Program-made: the position numbers and the translations under genes | Shown: in pieces, positions 44,488 through 56,521 of the stretch | Position numbering within the stretch: the stretch's first letter is position 1 | Layout: each line of letters begins with the position of its first letter | NCBI GenBank assembly: GCA_032622095.1 | Contig: CP136065.1 | Coordinates: forward strand, 150,977,577 to 151,041,576 | Length of the DNA stretch: 64,000 bases | Source of the DNA: Siphonodentalium dalli | Taxonomy: Eukaryota > Mollusca > Scaphopoda > Gadilida > Siphonodentaliidae | Direction: 5' to 3' | The notes under the pieces: model-generated | The model's database searches: none | Told to the model about the DNA's origin: nothing | Seen by the model: only the letters and a program-made list of their open reading frames with translations

Positions 44488-44869
44488 GACTTGCCACAAA
44501 ACACTTATTCAAGATATAGAACTTAGGGATGGGAAACGGATATATCCGTCCCACTTCATGCACTTGTTATCAGGCGAATGATTCTTTATAATTGAATTTT
44601 GTTGCGCATAGTATCATGTATTCAATATAGGCAGTCACTCAGTGAGGAGTCCAGGAAGATGTAACCTATTTTTGGCGTCCACGTGGGGGTCCGCATGCCT
44701 TGATTCGTGACATCATGGTTCCAAAATGGCGGCGCCTAGTAGCCTAAGCCGTAGACGCGTAGACAAGTTTTCGGTTGGCAATCACCATGGCAGGTGAATC
44801 TTGACCACTTCAGCAGAAGGAACAAGAAGCGAGGGCAATTTAAGTATATTCCTCGATCCTATTTCTTTG

Positions 44870-45690
44870 GAAATTAATTACATTTGATTCAAAATGTCGC
44901 ATGCAGACATCTCGTATAGCGAAATTGCACCCCCCCCCCCCAAACGCATAATTTTCTGAAAATCGGTTGCCTTGTCAACCGGTCGCAATTTGGTGGTATC
45001 TATACCCAAATTTTTTGGAAGATTTATAGACTACGGATGATCACCCATATATATATTATGAGATGTCACGTGGAGAATTCTGTCATGACAAATGGTCTGA
45101 CCCAGCATTAAACAACGCATACATTACTATAAAATTATATAAAAGTAAGCATTTTAACGTTAGAGAACGGGACTTTTTGTGGCCATTTTGAATGGCGTCC
45201 TCTGTCGGCGTTGGGTGATTTTTCTGGCAAGGCTAGTTCCGAGATGTTGGAAAAAATATTCCTGGATCATTTAACTTCGGAAATAATTTATATTTGATTC
45301 AAAATGTCGCAAACATTATCGTCATATAGCGAAATTACAGCCCCCAAACGCATAAATTTCCGAAAATAGGTTGCTATGGCAACCGATCGCAATTTGGTGG
45401 TATCTACCAAAAATTGCGAGAAAATTTATAGACCGATCGCAATTTCGTGGTATCTACCAAAATTGCGAGAAAATTTATAGACTACTGATGATTATCCATA
45501 TAGTATGAGTTATCACGCGGAGAATTCTGCCATGGCAAATGGTCTGACCCAACATTGAATAACGCATACATTGCTATACAATTATATAAAAGTAAGCATT
45601 TCTGCAAACAATCACGTAATGTTTTCTCAAAAGAATCACGTCCCAAACGAGTTAAGGAAGTCTGGTCACAATTTTTCTGAACGTGGAACA
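44870..45690. repeat. Tandem duplication, about 400-bp unit
   Basis: 44880-45180 and 45275-45610 share TTTGATTCAAAATGTCGCA, GCGAAATT, CAATTTGGTGGTATCTA, GGAGAATTCTG and ATTATATAAAAGTAAGCATT. A third, inverted copy runs 58805-59140. A short 50-base duplication (GATCGCAATTT..TATAGAC) lies within the second unit. Confidence 0.8.
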
Positions 45691-46045
45691 ATAAAGAGCG
45701 TTCTTTGTTGATATATTACTGATATGGTAAAAATAAAGAGCGTTCCTTGTTTTGATATATATCTGATATGGTGAACATAATGAGCGTTCCTTGTTGATAT
45801 ATTACTGATATGGTGAACATAAAGAGCGTTCTTTGTTGATATATTACTGATATGGTGAACAATAAAGAGCGTTCATTGTTTATATATTACTGATATGGTG
45901 AACATAAAGAGAGTTCCTTTTTTATATATTACTTATATGGTGAAGATAAAGAGCGTTCCTTGTTGATATATTACTGATACGGTGAAGATAAAGAGCGTTC
46001 CTTGTTGACACATTACTGATATGGTGAACATAAAGAGTGTGTTGG
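45691..46045. repeat. 42-bp tandem array with AAAGAGCGTT, about 8 copies
   Basis: Unit: AATAAAGAGCGTTCCTTGTT followed by GATATATTACTGATATGGTG. Copies start near 45691, 45731, 45777, 45820, 45863, 45905, 45947 and 45989. The inverted counterpart is 58464-58805. Confidence 0.9.
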
Positions 46046-46177
46046 CCTATGTTACTTTTGTGTGAAAAATTAAAACAGTTGGAAAAGTGCTATGATTATC
46101 GTTTCCTTACATTTTACTAAGAGAATTGTCTTCTGCATGGAATAAAGATATATAGAATATACACATAGTGTTTCTGA

Positions 46178-46262
46178 AATTTAATCCACGAGTGGTATTG
46201 GCGATTTACACCACGAGCTTCAGCGAGTGGTGTAAATCGCCAATCCCACGAGTGGATTAAAT
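46178..46262. repeat. Long hairpin, about 38-bp stem
   Basis: AATTTAATCCACGAGTGG and GGCGATTTACACCACGAGC pair with the inverse arm to 46262, with about two mismatches and a tiny loop. It is a copy of the palindrome at 59275; here the outer arms differ by a 7-base deletion on the left. Confidence 0.9.
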
Positions 46263-46722
46263 TTGTTATTCAGAAACACTATGCGTATAGTTTGTTTATG
46301 CCACGATCTTTACAATGCGATGGATAAACACTTTTCCGTTCAAATTGTATGGAGAAAGTTTAATCCACTCTGCGAAGTTTAATCAACAGCAGGCACGTGT
46401 AATCAACAGGTGTTGATTAAATGTAAAATCTAAACTGATGGCTTTATATATATAATAAGATAGGCGATCGTGGTATAAAATAATTTTTACTCTGTACGTG
46501 GTAAAAACAAAGAGCCTATGTTTCATATTTGTACACACAATTCAAAGTTCAGTCTCCTCGCTAAGCTGATTTGACAGCTGCCATCACGTGCACAGAATGT
46601 ATTAAATCATTCAAAAAATGTATTCAAGACTTGTCGGTTACAATTTATTCTGATTTGATCTATAGCCAGTTTCCAAATGAATATTGACAGTTCAGTTTCT
46701 CCAAATAATGCAGACAACAGTC
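46263..46722. repeat. Segmental block, direct copy at 59410-59947
   Basis: CCACGATCTTTACAATGCGA, GGAGAAAGTTTAATCCACTC, AATAATTTTTACTCTGTACG and GACAACAGTCTTAA occur in the same order at 59420-59950. The second copy has an additional ~95-base tandem duplication at 59500-59590. Confidence 0.85.
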
Positions 46723-46726
46723 TTAA

Positions 46727-47220
46727 AGGTACGGTTGGCCTTGGCGCTGGGTATCCTGTGAAAATATTTCCACCAGTCAAAAACCGCCACAAACAGAAAG
46801 AACAACAAAATGTAGACAGACTTTGTCCGTATACAAATAAGAAATATCGCAGAAACAGTATGTTATTGTCATATTTTTGACCATTGTTATGTAAACAAAA
46901 GCATAAAAAGTAACTTTTCTGGTGTTTGTTTATATTATGATGGTAAACATAAAGAGCGTTCTTTGTGGGTGAATTCCTGATATGGAACGAATAAAGAGCG
47001 TTTATGCCATTTGTGTGTGATTAGCCAGCAGCATTGTGTTGTCTTCTGTAACACAATCAGGCTCTTGCTTAGGTAAAATATAGTAAATCTTCATGATAAC
47101 ATGCTGTTTACGCGATGGTCATGGCATATATGAACGAAACTGTATGCGTTTTAATGTTTTTCTGTTTACGGTGATTGGAACAAATATGAATATTTTCGAC
47201 AACTAAGGCCTCACGTGCCT
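46727..47220. mobile_element. piggyBac-type MITE, copy A (494 bp)
   Basis: Begins AGGTACGGTTGGCCTT and ends AAGGCCTCACGTGCCT (imperfect inverted ends), flanked by TTAA at 46723-46726 and 47221-47224. The paralogous site in the second copy of the surrounding block (59948-59951, CAGTCTTAAATTAAAAATG) lacks the insert and has one TTAA, which defines the ends exactly. Carries two AAAGAGCGTT boxes inside. The short Lys/Arg-rich frame (PVKNRHKQKEQQ) is probably not a gene. Confidence 0.9.
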
Positions 47221-47224
47221 TTAA

Positions 47225-48330
47225 ATTAAAAATGTATGAACGTGATGGCAGTGTTCACACCAGCGTGAAAGGGGACTAAACTATGTGTTTTAGGTTGGTC
47301 CCGTGCATGTGATAATAAATTCAAAATAAAATTGAGTTCAACTGATAGAAGCTGGGCAGTTGCCCTCGCTCATTAGTCCTTACCTATTATTTTATGCCCC
47401 ATAATCTTTATATAAAAAGATGGGTGGGGGAGAGATACACTGTCTCCAAGCACAAAATGAAAACTACCAGATAGATTAACGTACCTTTTATTCCAATGTA
47501 TCAAAATTAAGAATATTTGCTTCGAATAAAATATTATTGTCTTTCCATGTAGCATCGCACATTGAAATGATGGTCTTCCGTGCCAGATATTATTTATATA
47601 CCTTCACAATATCAGACTAAATAGTCTTTCCTGTCATTACTAAGTGATGTCACCTTTTGTCTTAGGGGATCTATTCAATGCATATAGCTTCGGGGATGGG
47701 GTCCATTTGTTCGCATAAATTACAAACGTGTTAAAATCCGCCACAACAGAGACATACGACAATGGTCGAACACGAGTTCGATGAAAGGGAAATCCCTGTA
47801 ATGTTTGGATTACTAATTGGGTCCTAAATGATTGTTTAATTTTCGAACACCATGCACCGACCGCGTGCTGAGATTTCACACATCCCTATATGCTTTGCCA
47901 CCTAATGTCGGATGCATTTGCGGATGTCGACATGAACATCCCGCGGGCTCGCAGTGCGCCCTTCATCATGTTTGGCGGTGGGTTCACGAGGGTGATATCG
48001 CACCATGTTGTAAAAAATAATTAATTTGTTTTACATTGTTTCTGTCGTGTACCTGCGTAGATTTTTATGGAGATGAAATGATGTAAATTTGATTGCGATA
48101 AAATCATAAACTGTAATCTATTATTTCTAATTATTTCTGTGTCGGGACAGATAACATGCAGTACAACCCTACGGGAGATGAACAGTAAACGCGCTTAATG
48201 ATCAATGGTCCAATTTAACACCAAATTAGTCCAAACTTTTTTATTGTAATTTTCAACTTATATATGCCTGGCAAAAGAAAAATACTCAGAATCATCATCA
48301 TTTGTATGGCAAAGGCATTGCGAATTTTTT
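47225..48330 (-). repeat. Dispersed repeat family R1, inverted copy
   Basis: The - strand matches 19085-20115 over most of its length (blocks at 48280-48330, 47860-48010, 47640-47800, 47470-47540 and 47380-47410). 47225-47470 is also the flank shared with 59952-60190. Confidence 0.8.
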
Positions 48331-48652
48331 TTGGGAAAGGAATTAAAACATGGACGCTCGTTGTCAAGAGACGACCACTGTTAACTAACAAACTAATGAT
48401 TTGTTGGACAACATGTTACATATTAACAAGAATCATCTCAAATATTAAAAATACATACTGTATAATATGTATATATGAATATAAATGTGAAAAATATTGG
48501 GGGCACTCTGGTATTGGAATGTATGAAAAATGAATAATTCCCATGGTTTTTGCATCGTTCATAGAGCACACGAGTGTATTTTGCACTAATCAATGGATCA
48601 CATTTATTCATTTGTTAACATATGCTGTTGAGTATAAAATGAGATGGTCACA
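48331..48652. repeat. R1-adjacent sequence shared with 61810-62950
   Basis: Blocks CATGGACGCTCGTTG, GATTTATTGGACAA, ATAAATGTGAAAAATATTG and GCATCGTTCATAGAGCACAC match 61820-62940 in order, but the latter has about 750 bases extra. The match stops abruptly at GAGATGGTC (48652), which I take as the left limit of the transposon that follows. Confidence 0.65.
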
Positions 48653-50041
48653 TTAAGGCCTATGGGAAGCAGTGAAAATAAGTGACAAGAAAATTGACAC
48701 CAAGTGCCAATACATGCAATATTGTGGCAAAATTCAACAAGTTTAGGTTCCTGTTATTTCTACAGGAGTCATTGACAATGAAACAGCATCAAACTTACCA
48801 CAAAAGTCTGTTACAGGTAGTTTGAACTCTGAAGTTCCTCCAAAATATGTAGAAAGACAACACAATTCCTATGTTCAGGTAACAGGAAATTGAACATCAA
48901 AACTGAAAATAAACACCATGGTCATAAACTCCATTATTCAAAGCAGGACAAGCACTTGGTGTATTACATGATCAATAATAAGAAAATATTGCAAATTGGC
49001 TTCAAACATTTGTTTTGATTGACTAACTATCTGCTGACTGGAACTACATTAGCAGTGATATGTATGGAAGACAAAATCTTCATAAGTTCGGGAAGTACAA
49101 CTTCACAAATAACAATTGAAATTCAATACAGTCTTGCATGTGCTCAACTGAATATGTGTAAGACAGCATAATTGATCGTAAAAGGTCCTTGAAAAGGCCC
49201 ACAGCATTAAATGAATTAATAACAGGTGTCAAGGGGCAACACCATTGATGTCAGACAAAAAAAATTTGGCAAAAATATAGTACTAGAAGTGAAACAACAT
49301 GACTAGTTAGCAGAACAATTGAAAAGGTATGAACATAAAGCAAAGATATGAGAACCTGTATACTCACCACACTTGGCTCCGAAGGCTCAAGTAACTATCG
49401 GTCAGCAAAATCAGTCAAGGTAATATATATATGTAAAGGATGATAAATCAGCAAACTGTGGATGCATCGGGTAAAAATACAGGTAATATATATTTGCAGC
49501 ATGAAATACTCTACCACATCTGAAAGAAAACAAATGGATCTAACATTACTTGATCAGGTTGTGAAATAAAATGAGATGTCGAAACATACCTATGATCTAT
49601 TTCTAATGTTTGCTCAATTGATTTAAAATGTGTACATTTTTAGATCAGGCTACAACTAAAATTTATCTTACGTTATTGCAGTACTGTCGTTAACAGGTGT
49701 GTTTATATTATTACAAATATTAAAGAGATATGCTTTTGGTGTAAATAGTGATATTGAACATTAAATAAAATCAATCATCAAAATTGGCAACGGCATGATG
49801 TGGCAACATGTGGAATCTATGGGACATGGGATATTTTCTTAATTTCAAGGGGTAATAAACTGAACTACATGGACAAATATCTTACATATATTGGAAGACA
49901 GATATTGGAAACAAGACATGTTTAATTAGTTACTAACTGACTATCAAAGTTTCTATTGTACCGTAGCATGCTAGTATACAAGACAAATTGTTGCAATCAT
50001 AGATAGACTGTTCATGTTCATTTGAATGCATCTGATCTTAC
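48653..50041 (-). other. 3' part of the decayed transposon: introns/UTR, no recognisable domain
   Basis: AT-rich sequence without long frames, downstream (on the - strand) of the Tudor-like exon. A good splice donor (AAAG|GTAAGA) ends that exon at 50042, so at least one more exon should lie here or the sequence is all intron/UTR. No terminal inverted repeat could be confirmed. Confidence 0.4.
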
Positions 50042-50467
50042 CTTTATATATCAGTAAAACGACAGAGCCAGATGTGTAATCATCAACAATGTGGTCTACT
50101 TCATAGGTAATGTCTTCATCATAATGAACGGTGTAGATCGCACCATCTCGCCCATCAGTACCGTCAACCAGGGAAGTAACTCTACCAGTATACCACTTTG
50201 ACGATCCAGAATCATCCACCCACTCATGTGATATCTGTCTATTGAGAAATCGCTGTATTCGTTGACGGCCTGAAGAAGTGATGACTGATGGTACTGTTGA
50301 TGTTGAAGCTTGGACGGTGAGAATACCGTGAGATCAGATGTTGGAATAATTGTTGGCTGCACTGAAGATGAAGCTGTTGTGGATAATGGCGAACTCACAT
50401 TGCTGGCTGTGATTTTCTTTCTTGTTTTTTTTTGTGAAACAGATTGTGTTGTCTTGTGCTCCTCAAA
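50042..50467 (-). pseudogene. Tudor-like exon of the transposon ORF2
   Basis: Bounded by a 3' splice site (TTATTTCAG| at 50468) and a 5' splice site (|GTAAGA at 50041). The first half is Ser/Thr/Lys-rich linker. The second half reads KWYTGRV, then DGAIYTVHYDEDITYEVDHI and VDDYTSGSVVLL: a W-Y-x-G-x-V strand, Y-x-V-x-Y and an acidic strand as in small Tudor/chromo-like barrels that bind modified histone or arginine tails. The two halves are in different frames, so at least one indel has occurred near 50300-50350. In an active element this domain could direct the protein to chromatin; that is inference. Confidence 0.55.
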
Positions 50468-50759
50468 CTGAAATAAATGAAGGTAAAATTATACCGCTTG
50501 TTTCAGATGATATAAATTTACATGTATATGTCCAGGCAAGCTGGAATACTTTAAAATGCTAAGTTAACATATACCCGATAGCTGTTAAATTGTTTATGCC
50601 ATTTTTCAAGATGGATGTGTTTTAAGGTATGCCACGGGAGGTGTTCCAAATTTGGGCTCTATTGAACAGATGGGTGTGATATTACAAACATGCCAATAAA
50701 GTCACAAATAAACATACACACAGCCAAACACTTTGATTATATATAGATATATATATTAC

Positions 50760-51578
50760 CCAGACACCAGGCTCCCGAATTCCAGGAGATTGACCATATC
50801 TCGGAGATGCTAGTTCCGGAAGGATTATTTTATGGTAAAATGATGAAAGTTTCGGAACCATTTGATTGAGCCAAAACAATTCATCCTTCTGTATGTGCTC
50901 TATATGCAACTCATACGTATCAGTACGCCTTACAATGAAATCAAGCCAGGGAAGATTGAAAACATTCATTTGGCCTTGGATTTGATAACAAAAGTTATGT
51001 GTTCTTTTTAACCTGAATTCACCATTTATCAACTCTAAAGGAAAATTTTGAACTGATGAGCATGCCTCTTGAAAACTATGTTGCTTTATTTGCTTAATTT
51101 CCAACAGACCTTGACCTCTAGATTGACTGATTACCAAACCATCAGTACTTGCTGCTAAGAAAGGAAATTCAGGGCAAACACATAACCCCATGGACTCAAA
51201 CTTACATTGATCATCAATCAATCGACACTTGGCAATGTATTCTTTAACTGGTGATTTTTCTAGCCGTAGCCCTGTCCTAGTAATGCGATTCCCATGAAAT
51301 GTGGTGTAAAGAAGTCGCTTAACGAAGAGGTATATTTTTAGTGTGGGTTTTCGTTTTGATATCTCACCAAAGTTTGATGATGTCACTCTGATGCGTCTTT
51401 CCACTGCCCACAACCCAGAAGCAGATTGTTCTTTTGTAGATTTTTTAATCGCCTCAATAGATTCCGGTGTAATATTTATATGGTTCTTCAAGACATCTTT
51501 GCATTTGCTGGTTAGGTTATCTTGGCTAATGTCATCTGAGACTTCCAGTGACTCTGGTCCATATTCCAGTCTTGCCTG
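50760..51578 (-). pseudogene. YqaJ-like nuclease domain of transposon ORF2
   Basis: Open in one frame over about 270 codons directly after the in-frame stop at 51579. It shows the YqaJ / lambda-exonuclease fold signature: SGLWAVERRIRVTSSNFGEI (substrate-side helix), a GLRLE segment with Glu, LAASTDGLV with the catalytic Asp, and LLEIKQIK with the E-x-K pair. These residues appear intact. The exon ends GVW|GTAATA at 50759. YqaJ-type nucleases resect double-stranded ends in phage recombination; in animal genomes the domain is found fused to or next to Mutator-like transposases. Its role in transposition is not established. Confidence 0.7.
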
Positions 51579-53737
51579 TTAAGCATTTGCATCTTTAGTT
51601 GCCGCAATTTTTCTTTTTCTTCTCCATTCTTTTGCTTCAGGTTTATTCTGAATTCTGAGGCTTGTTTCTAGATGTTTCTCTCTCTGTTTGTATAATAAAT
51701 TAAAGTTTTGTCCTGCATCAGTTCCAAAACTCTTTTCCCAAGCTAATGACGCCCACAATGGTCCAAGATTTTGTCGCAGACCTGCTCCATAACACCTGGC
51801 ATGCCAAGAACCTCGATTTGTACGGTTAAAGATTTTACCACAATCAAAACGTGTTCGGATGAACATCCAATTTTCTGCAAGGTTTGTAGTGCTGTTCGCA
51901 ATCAGAGCAGTAGATTTCTGGGCCATTGTGTCAAGAATTTTCTGCAGGTCGTTCATGAGATCTTTATTTTGTAGGGCAGCATATCCATCACCTTCATCAT
52001 CTTCCATCTTGTCAACATTAACATCCAGATCTTTCCAGAAATTAACAACATCATCAATTTGCTGACACATATCATCATCAGGTGAATCAACAATAGTTGT
52101 GGACGAGGCTGAGACTTGATGAGTTTGTTCATAAATATCAGTAGAAAGTTGGGAGTCATGTGTGTGAGACAAGGAGGGTATATCAGAGGAAGGTGCTGCT
52201 ACAGGGTCATTAGAAAGTGGTACATTGACAGATGCAGATATTCTTTTCTGAGATTTTTTGAAACAGAAAGATGAACAGTGGGTATGGTCTCCAAAAACAT
52301 GTTTAGCAACATTGCGGATGTCTTTCCCAAGGCCTACGACATTTGACTGTCAGATTCTGATGAGACATGATATTGCTCAAACCATTTTTTTAAAGGTGTT
52401 TCTGACACTTGCCACCATTTTCATTCGCATTAACTTTGTCAAATTATTTTGACCCTTGTATGAAGGGTTGTCGGTGACTAAATTTTCCAATTTACCTCGC
52501 AAACATTTACAGCAATGATTTGCACACTCAAGTTTCTGTACTTTTGAACCCCACACAGGGACCTCTTCTTTGATGCGTGCAAACGTGCTGCTATCTCCAT
52601 CACCGACAAGATACTTAAATCTGACTCCATGCATTTGCTCCGCAGCCTTGAATCCTTCAACAACGATATCACTTTCCATAGCCTGACTCGATTTTGACCA
52701 ATTTCGATAACAAATCTGTTCTGGTGGTTGTAGGCCTTTTTTGTTTGGCTTTTGCACATATAGAGCAATTCTTGTTCCTGACACCCACATAGAGAAGTTT
52801 TTTAGTAGCCGCTCCAACAATGATGGCAACGCCTCCAGGAGCATTATATGAATGCTTGTGTGATCTTTTTGACCAACCACCATTACAAATTACAGTTATA
52901 TATGGCACACCATCTTCAATATGTATAACGCTCCTTGGCCAGATGTCTTTCCTCAATACCATTCTGCAGGATATCTTCGTGAAGAATTTCATGCCATTTG
53001 GTAGAAATAATGGTCTCTATCATGGAAAATGTTTTTTGAGATAGTCCAGGCATGTCCAAAACACCAAAGCGCTCATTCTGCTCCATTGCACCACCACCAG
53101 TAGCCATGTTGCCCCATACACTTCTCAAATTAATGTCATGTATCTTCTTCTTCTTCTCTGCACTATCAACCTCTACTTTGCTTGATGTTCGAAATAAAAA
53201 TCTTTCACCGCAACTGGTACATTTGTACTGAAGCACACTTGCTAGCCCATGTCTTTGAACCTCATCAGTCAATGTAAAAGGAGGGCCATAAGAAGAAATG
53301 TTTGATTCGTTGGAGCACTCCATCTGGTGTTGTGATATGATGTTAATGTGATCAGATAGTCTATTTAAATCTATGCACCTGTATCATGTGGGTGGCATTA
53401 CATCCGGTTTTTGTTTTATTGTAATGGTGATCGACTTATCTGACGGGGCCTCAGATTGCAGTATCTCAAACTCTCTACATGGGTCAAAGTGAACATTTGT
53501 GATTTGAGTCTCGGAGGAATCAGAAACATGTGGAGAAGTGGATACATGTAAATGTTCAAGAGAGATACTATCCGTGTTTCCAATGCCAAGCATTGGATTT
53601 GTTTTTCGTAATCTTTTCAGTGAATGCTTATTGAACACCCGTTGTATTTTACGTTTGCTACCCATGACTACAGGTACCAGGTATATCAAGATACAATAAT
53701 TACATGTACATATAATATTATACAACAATATTTTCAT
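51579..53737 (-). pseudogene. Mutator-like transposase domain of transposon ORF2, disrupted
   Basis: On the - strand: start MGSKRKIQRVFNKHSLKRLR (53665 area), in-frame TGA at 53384-53386, then CTSCGERFLF (a CxxC), INLRSVWGNMATGGGAMEQ, a frameshift at about 52920, NGGWSKRSHKHSYNAPGGVA, LLYVGVRNKNCSICAK, a second frameshift at about 52700, SDIVVEGFKAAEQMHGVRFK, YLVGDGDSSTFARI, KLECANHCCKCLRGKL, a third shift at about 52380, VVGLGKDIRNVAKHVFGDH, an acidic linker, ENWMFIRTRFDCGKIFNRTN and GSWHARCYGAGLRQNLGPLW, ending at TAA 51579. This is the full length of the animal Mutator-like transposase type often annotated next to YqaJ. The residue before GGWS, normally Asp, is Asn. With two nonsense codons and about three shifts it is inactive. 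Confidence 0.75.
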
Positions 53738-53829
53738 AATTTAATGCATAAATATAGTTTAATGACAGAAAAGCATAAATACTCACATCAGGCGACAGAG
53801 CAATCCATTAAACCTGATGTCTTGAGTAT

Positions 53830-54482
53830 TTAATTTGCAAGTCTGTGTACTAGTTTATACAGTCTAAGAAGCCATACTATTGAAAGATCTTTGCTAGGGT
53901 GCACTCCATCCGGTAATAAAGTTAAATCAATTTGTGTTGCACGCTGGCCTTGGACAATGGATGTATATACGAGATCATTATTCAATTTTGGAGTCGGCAA
54001 TATGTTCATTGTATGGATATCACTATTCAAGGTGTCAACAATCAAATTTATATTAGAATCGATGCTGGTTGTCAGAGGATATGTCCTGGAATTATTCCAA
54101 CAATCAGCTGACACTTTTTGGACATTCTAAAAAAAAAAACTTGTGCATGAGGTTTTGCAGCAACAATAGCTTCTTTGAATTTCAGCTGTTCAATAATTGA
54201 TTTTTCACAATTGACTGCACTGTCTTGTTGCAACGTGATATAACCATTTTGAAAGTTAGACAAATCACAAGTTCCTAACCAGATAACAACAATTGGAACA
54301 CATGTAGGCCTACAAGTTGCAATTGCAGTCAAAATTTTTGATTTCAAACCCTTATAACTATTTTTGAAACTTGGCTCCACTCTTATATATAAATTGAACA
54401 TTAATATTATCACTGTCAAGAACTTCCTGCTGAAGATATCGTCCTTTGCTGTCAGAAACTAGGAAAACTCGGCAGTTATTCA
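53830..54482 (-). pseudogene. SGNH-hydrolase-like ORF1 of the transposon, disrupted
   Basis: On the - strand: CRVFLVSDSKGRYLQQEVLD (block I with SDSKG, the usual place of the nucleophile Ser), then after a frameshift (about 54365) CVPIVVIWLGTCDLSNF (block III-like), HAQVFFF, a second shift in an A/T homopolymer (54127-54137), and finally LPDGVHPSKDLSIVWLLRL with the D-x-x-H dyad of block V. A TTTTAG acceptor precedes the first block at about 54492. SGNH folds are esterases; such a protein is known as an accessory ORF in some animal transposons. It is on the same strand and directly upstream of ORF2 (93 bases), which suggests a two-gene element. Substrate unknown. Confidence 0.65.
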
Positions 54483-54718
54483 GTTTCCAACACTAAAATT
54501 CACAGCTTCCTCAGATAACTTATTTCAAGATTTTCTCAACTTTCTTCCAGCCATTTAAATATGAACAAAATATAATAATGTAATAGCACAACAGAAGGAT
54601 GAATAATACACAAAAATGTGCCTCAATATTGTGACAAATGACGATTTTTGTTCAAATATTTTGAAACAACTGAAATATTTTTCAACTTGTCCACTTCACA
54701 CATAACTGTACTGACAAA

Positions 54719-55168
54719 GGTTACACTGGTGTAAATAATGTTCCGAGTGACATCTAGCGGATGCGGGAGGAATATATAGGAGAGAATAAAATAGACACTG
54801 GGCCCTGATTGGTCAATAGCCTTGTGTGCTTTTCACATAAAAAATCATCACACCTCTTCCCTATGATTTCCCATAGGTAAAATAACCATTGGCACAGGAA
54901 TTAACCCTTTGTAGTAAAGTTTGAATTTTTTGGTGTGGTCTAAAATATGACTGTATTTTTTTATGCGGTTATGACACTAGTTACGAAAACATAAGATTTA
55001 AAGGCGAATTCCCTGCTAGACAGACATGATTTTTTTGTGTAAAAAGTTTCACAAAATGTCAATTTTTCAGATTTAAAGAAAATTTTGGACCCAACATTTA
55101 TATTGCCAATACTATACACTAAAACGTTAGCACTGAGGCCTATGGAAAACATTTACACCAGTGTAACC
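54719..55168. mobile_element. Terminal repeat L of a composite element (450 bp)
   Basis: Starts GGTTACACTGGTGTAAAT and ends ATTTACACCAGTGTAACC... as perfect inverted ends (ending 55168). The ends themselves are palindromic (TTACACTGGTGTAA). Direct copy at 56071-56521 is about 98 percent identical by eye. Confidence 0.9.
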
Positions 55169-56070
55169 TAAAGGGAAAAAATAGCTTTTTATCATTTTTG
55201 TGTCCTGGGAGTCACTTTAAAGCATTTTAATGCATTTTACAGAGCCTGGTATTTCAGTCCAATGAATATCTCATGCTTGGTGTGGCTATTCTTGCTGCTG
55301 ATGACTTCTTTCACTTACATCAGCCAAAAAAATAGTAAGATTTTTCATAAAAAATGCCAATTTTTCAAGGTATTTTCAAAAAATTTCAAGGTGGTAATAG
55401 TCACATGATAATGCAAATGACCCATGACATGAGCATGTCAACGACACATATATCAATTGTTATAAGAACCTAATCTAACAAGTATTTTGGATTTTATAGC
55501 CAGTGATATACAGCTATATATCATAAAAGTGTGTCATTTCCACTGGTGGGTATGGTCATTTGAAGGTTAATAGCACTAAAACTTGGACACATTTAAGAAA
55601 ATGCTTCAGCAATTCAAAGAGAGCATATCTTTGTTCAACTAATTCAATATACACCCACATCCAGTTATCTTGGATCACCCTTGCAGACCTGAAAATGTCA
55701 TATTTTATTCTTCAATGTGCTGATAAAGTCATGCGCTTGATGCTCAGCTGATCAGATCTGGACTCAATGACCTCACATCACCAGAAGTTCTCTCATGGAA
55801 AGAATATTGTACAGTCTTCCATAGCTGATCCAAGTTTGCAACACCAGACCCCTAAAACTGAGTCAAAATGGGGCCTGAACATGACTGGTGGTGGAAAATT
55901 GTGCTTTTTTTATGAATAATTTGTTAAAGGGGGTGGGGTTAAATTGTGTGTGATAAATAAAGAACCACAGAAGTGATATTGTTTTTGAACACATTTTTTC
56001 CATTGATGGGCAATTCTGAAGAAATGTAGGGAGTTACAATTATTCCGCGAAAAAGCGGGCTATCGCTTTA
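55169..56070. other. Interior of composite element (about 900 bp)
   Basis: No recognisable ORF. Its edges, TAAAGGGAAAAAATAGC and GGGCTATCGCTTTA, are an imperfect inverted pair continuing the neighbouring ends. Confidence 0.6.
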
Positions 56071-56521
56071 GGTTACACTGGTGTAAATAAGGTTCCGAGT
56101 GACATCTAGCGGATGCGGGAGGAATATATAGGAGAGAATAAAATAGACACTGGGCCCTGATTGGTCAATAGCCTTGTGTGCTTTTCACATAAAAAAATCA
56201 TCACACCTCTTCCCTATGATTTCCCATAGGTAAAATAACCATTGGCACAGGAATTAACCCTTTGTAGTGAAGTTTGAATTTTTTGGTGTGGTCTAAAATA
56301 TGACTGTATTTTTTTATGCGGTTCTGACACTAGTTACGAAAACATAAGATTTAAAGGCGAATTCCCTGCTAGACAGACATGATTTTTTTGTGTAAAAAGT
56401 TTCCCAAAATGTCAATTTTTCAGATTTAAAGAAAATTTTGGACCCAACATTTATATTGCCAATACTATACACTAAAACGTTAGCACTGAGGCCTATGGAA
56501 AACATTTACACCAGTGTAACC
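56071..56521. mobile_element. Terminal repeat R of a composite element (451 bp)
   Basis: Direct repeat of 54719-55168 with the same inverted ends. CAAA follows at 56522-56525 and also precedes the left repeat at 54715-54718, so the whole 1.8-kb unit is flanked by a 4-base direct repeat. Confidence 0.85.

Noticed and set aside
46677-46880. 67-codon ORF shared by the two MITE copies
   Set aside because: The conservation is that of the whole 494-bp element, which is nearly identical, so it gives no evidence for a protein.
54719-56521. LTR retrotransposon with 450-bp LTRs
   Set aside because: The repeats begin GG and end CC with inverted ends rather than TG...CA, and no primer-binding site, polypurine tract or gag-pol frame is seen in the 900-bp interior.
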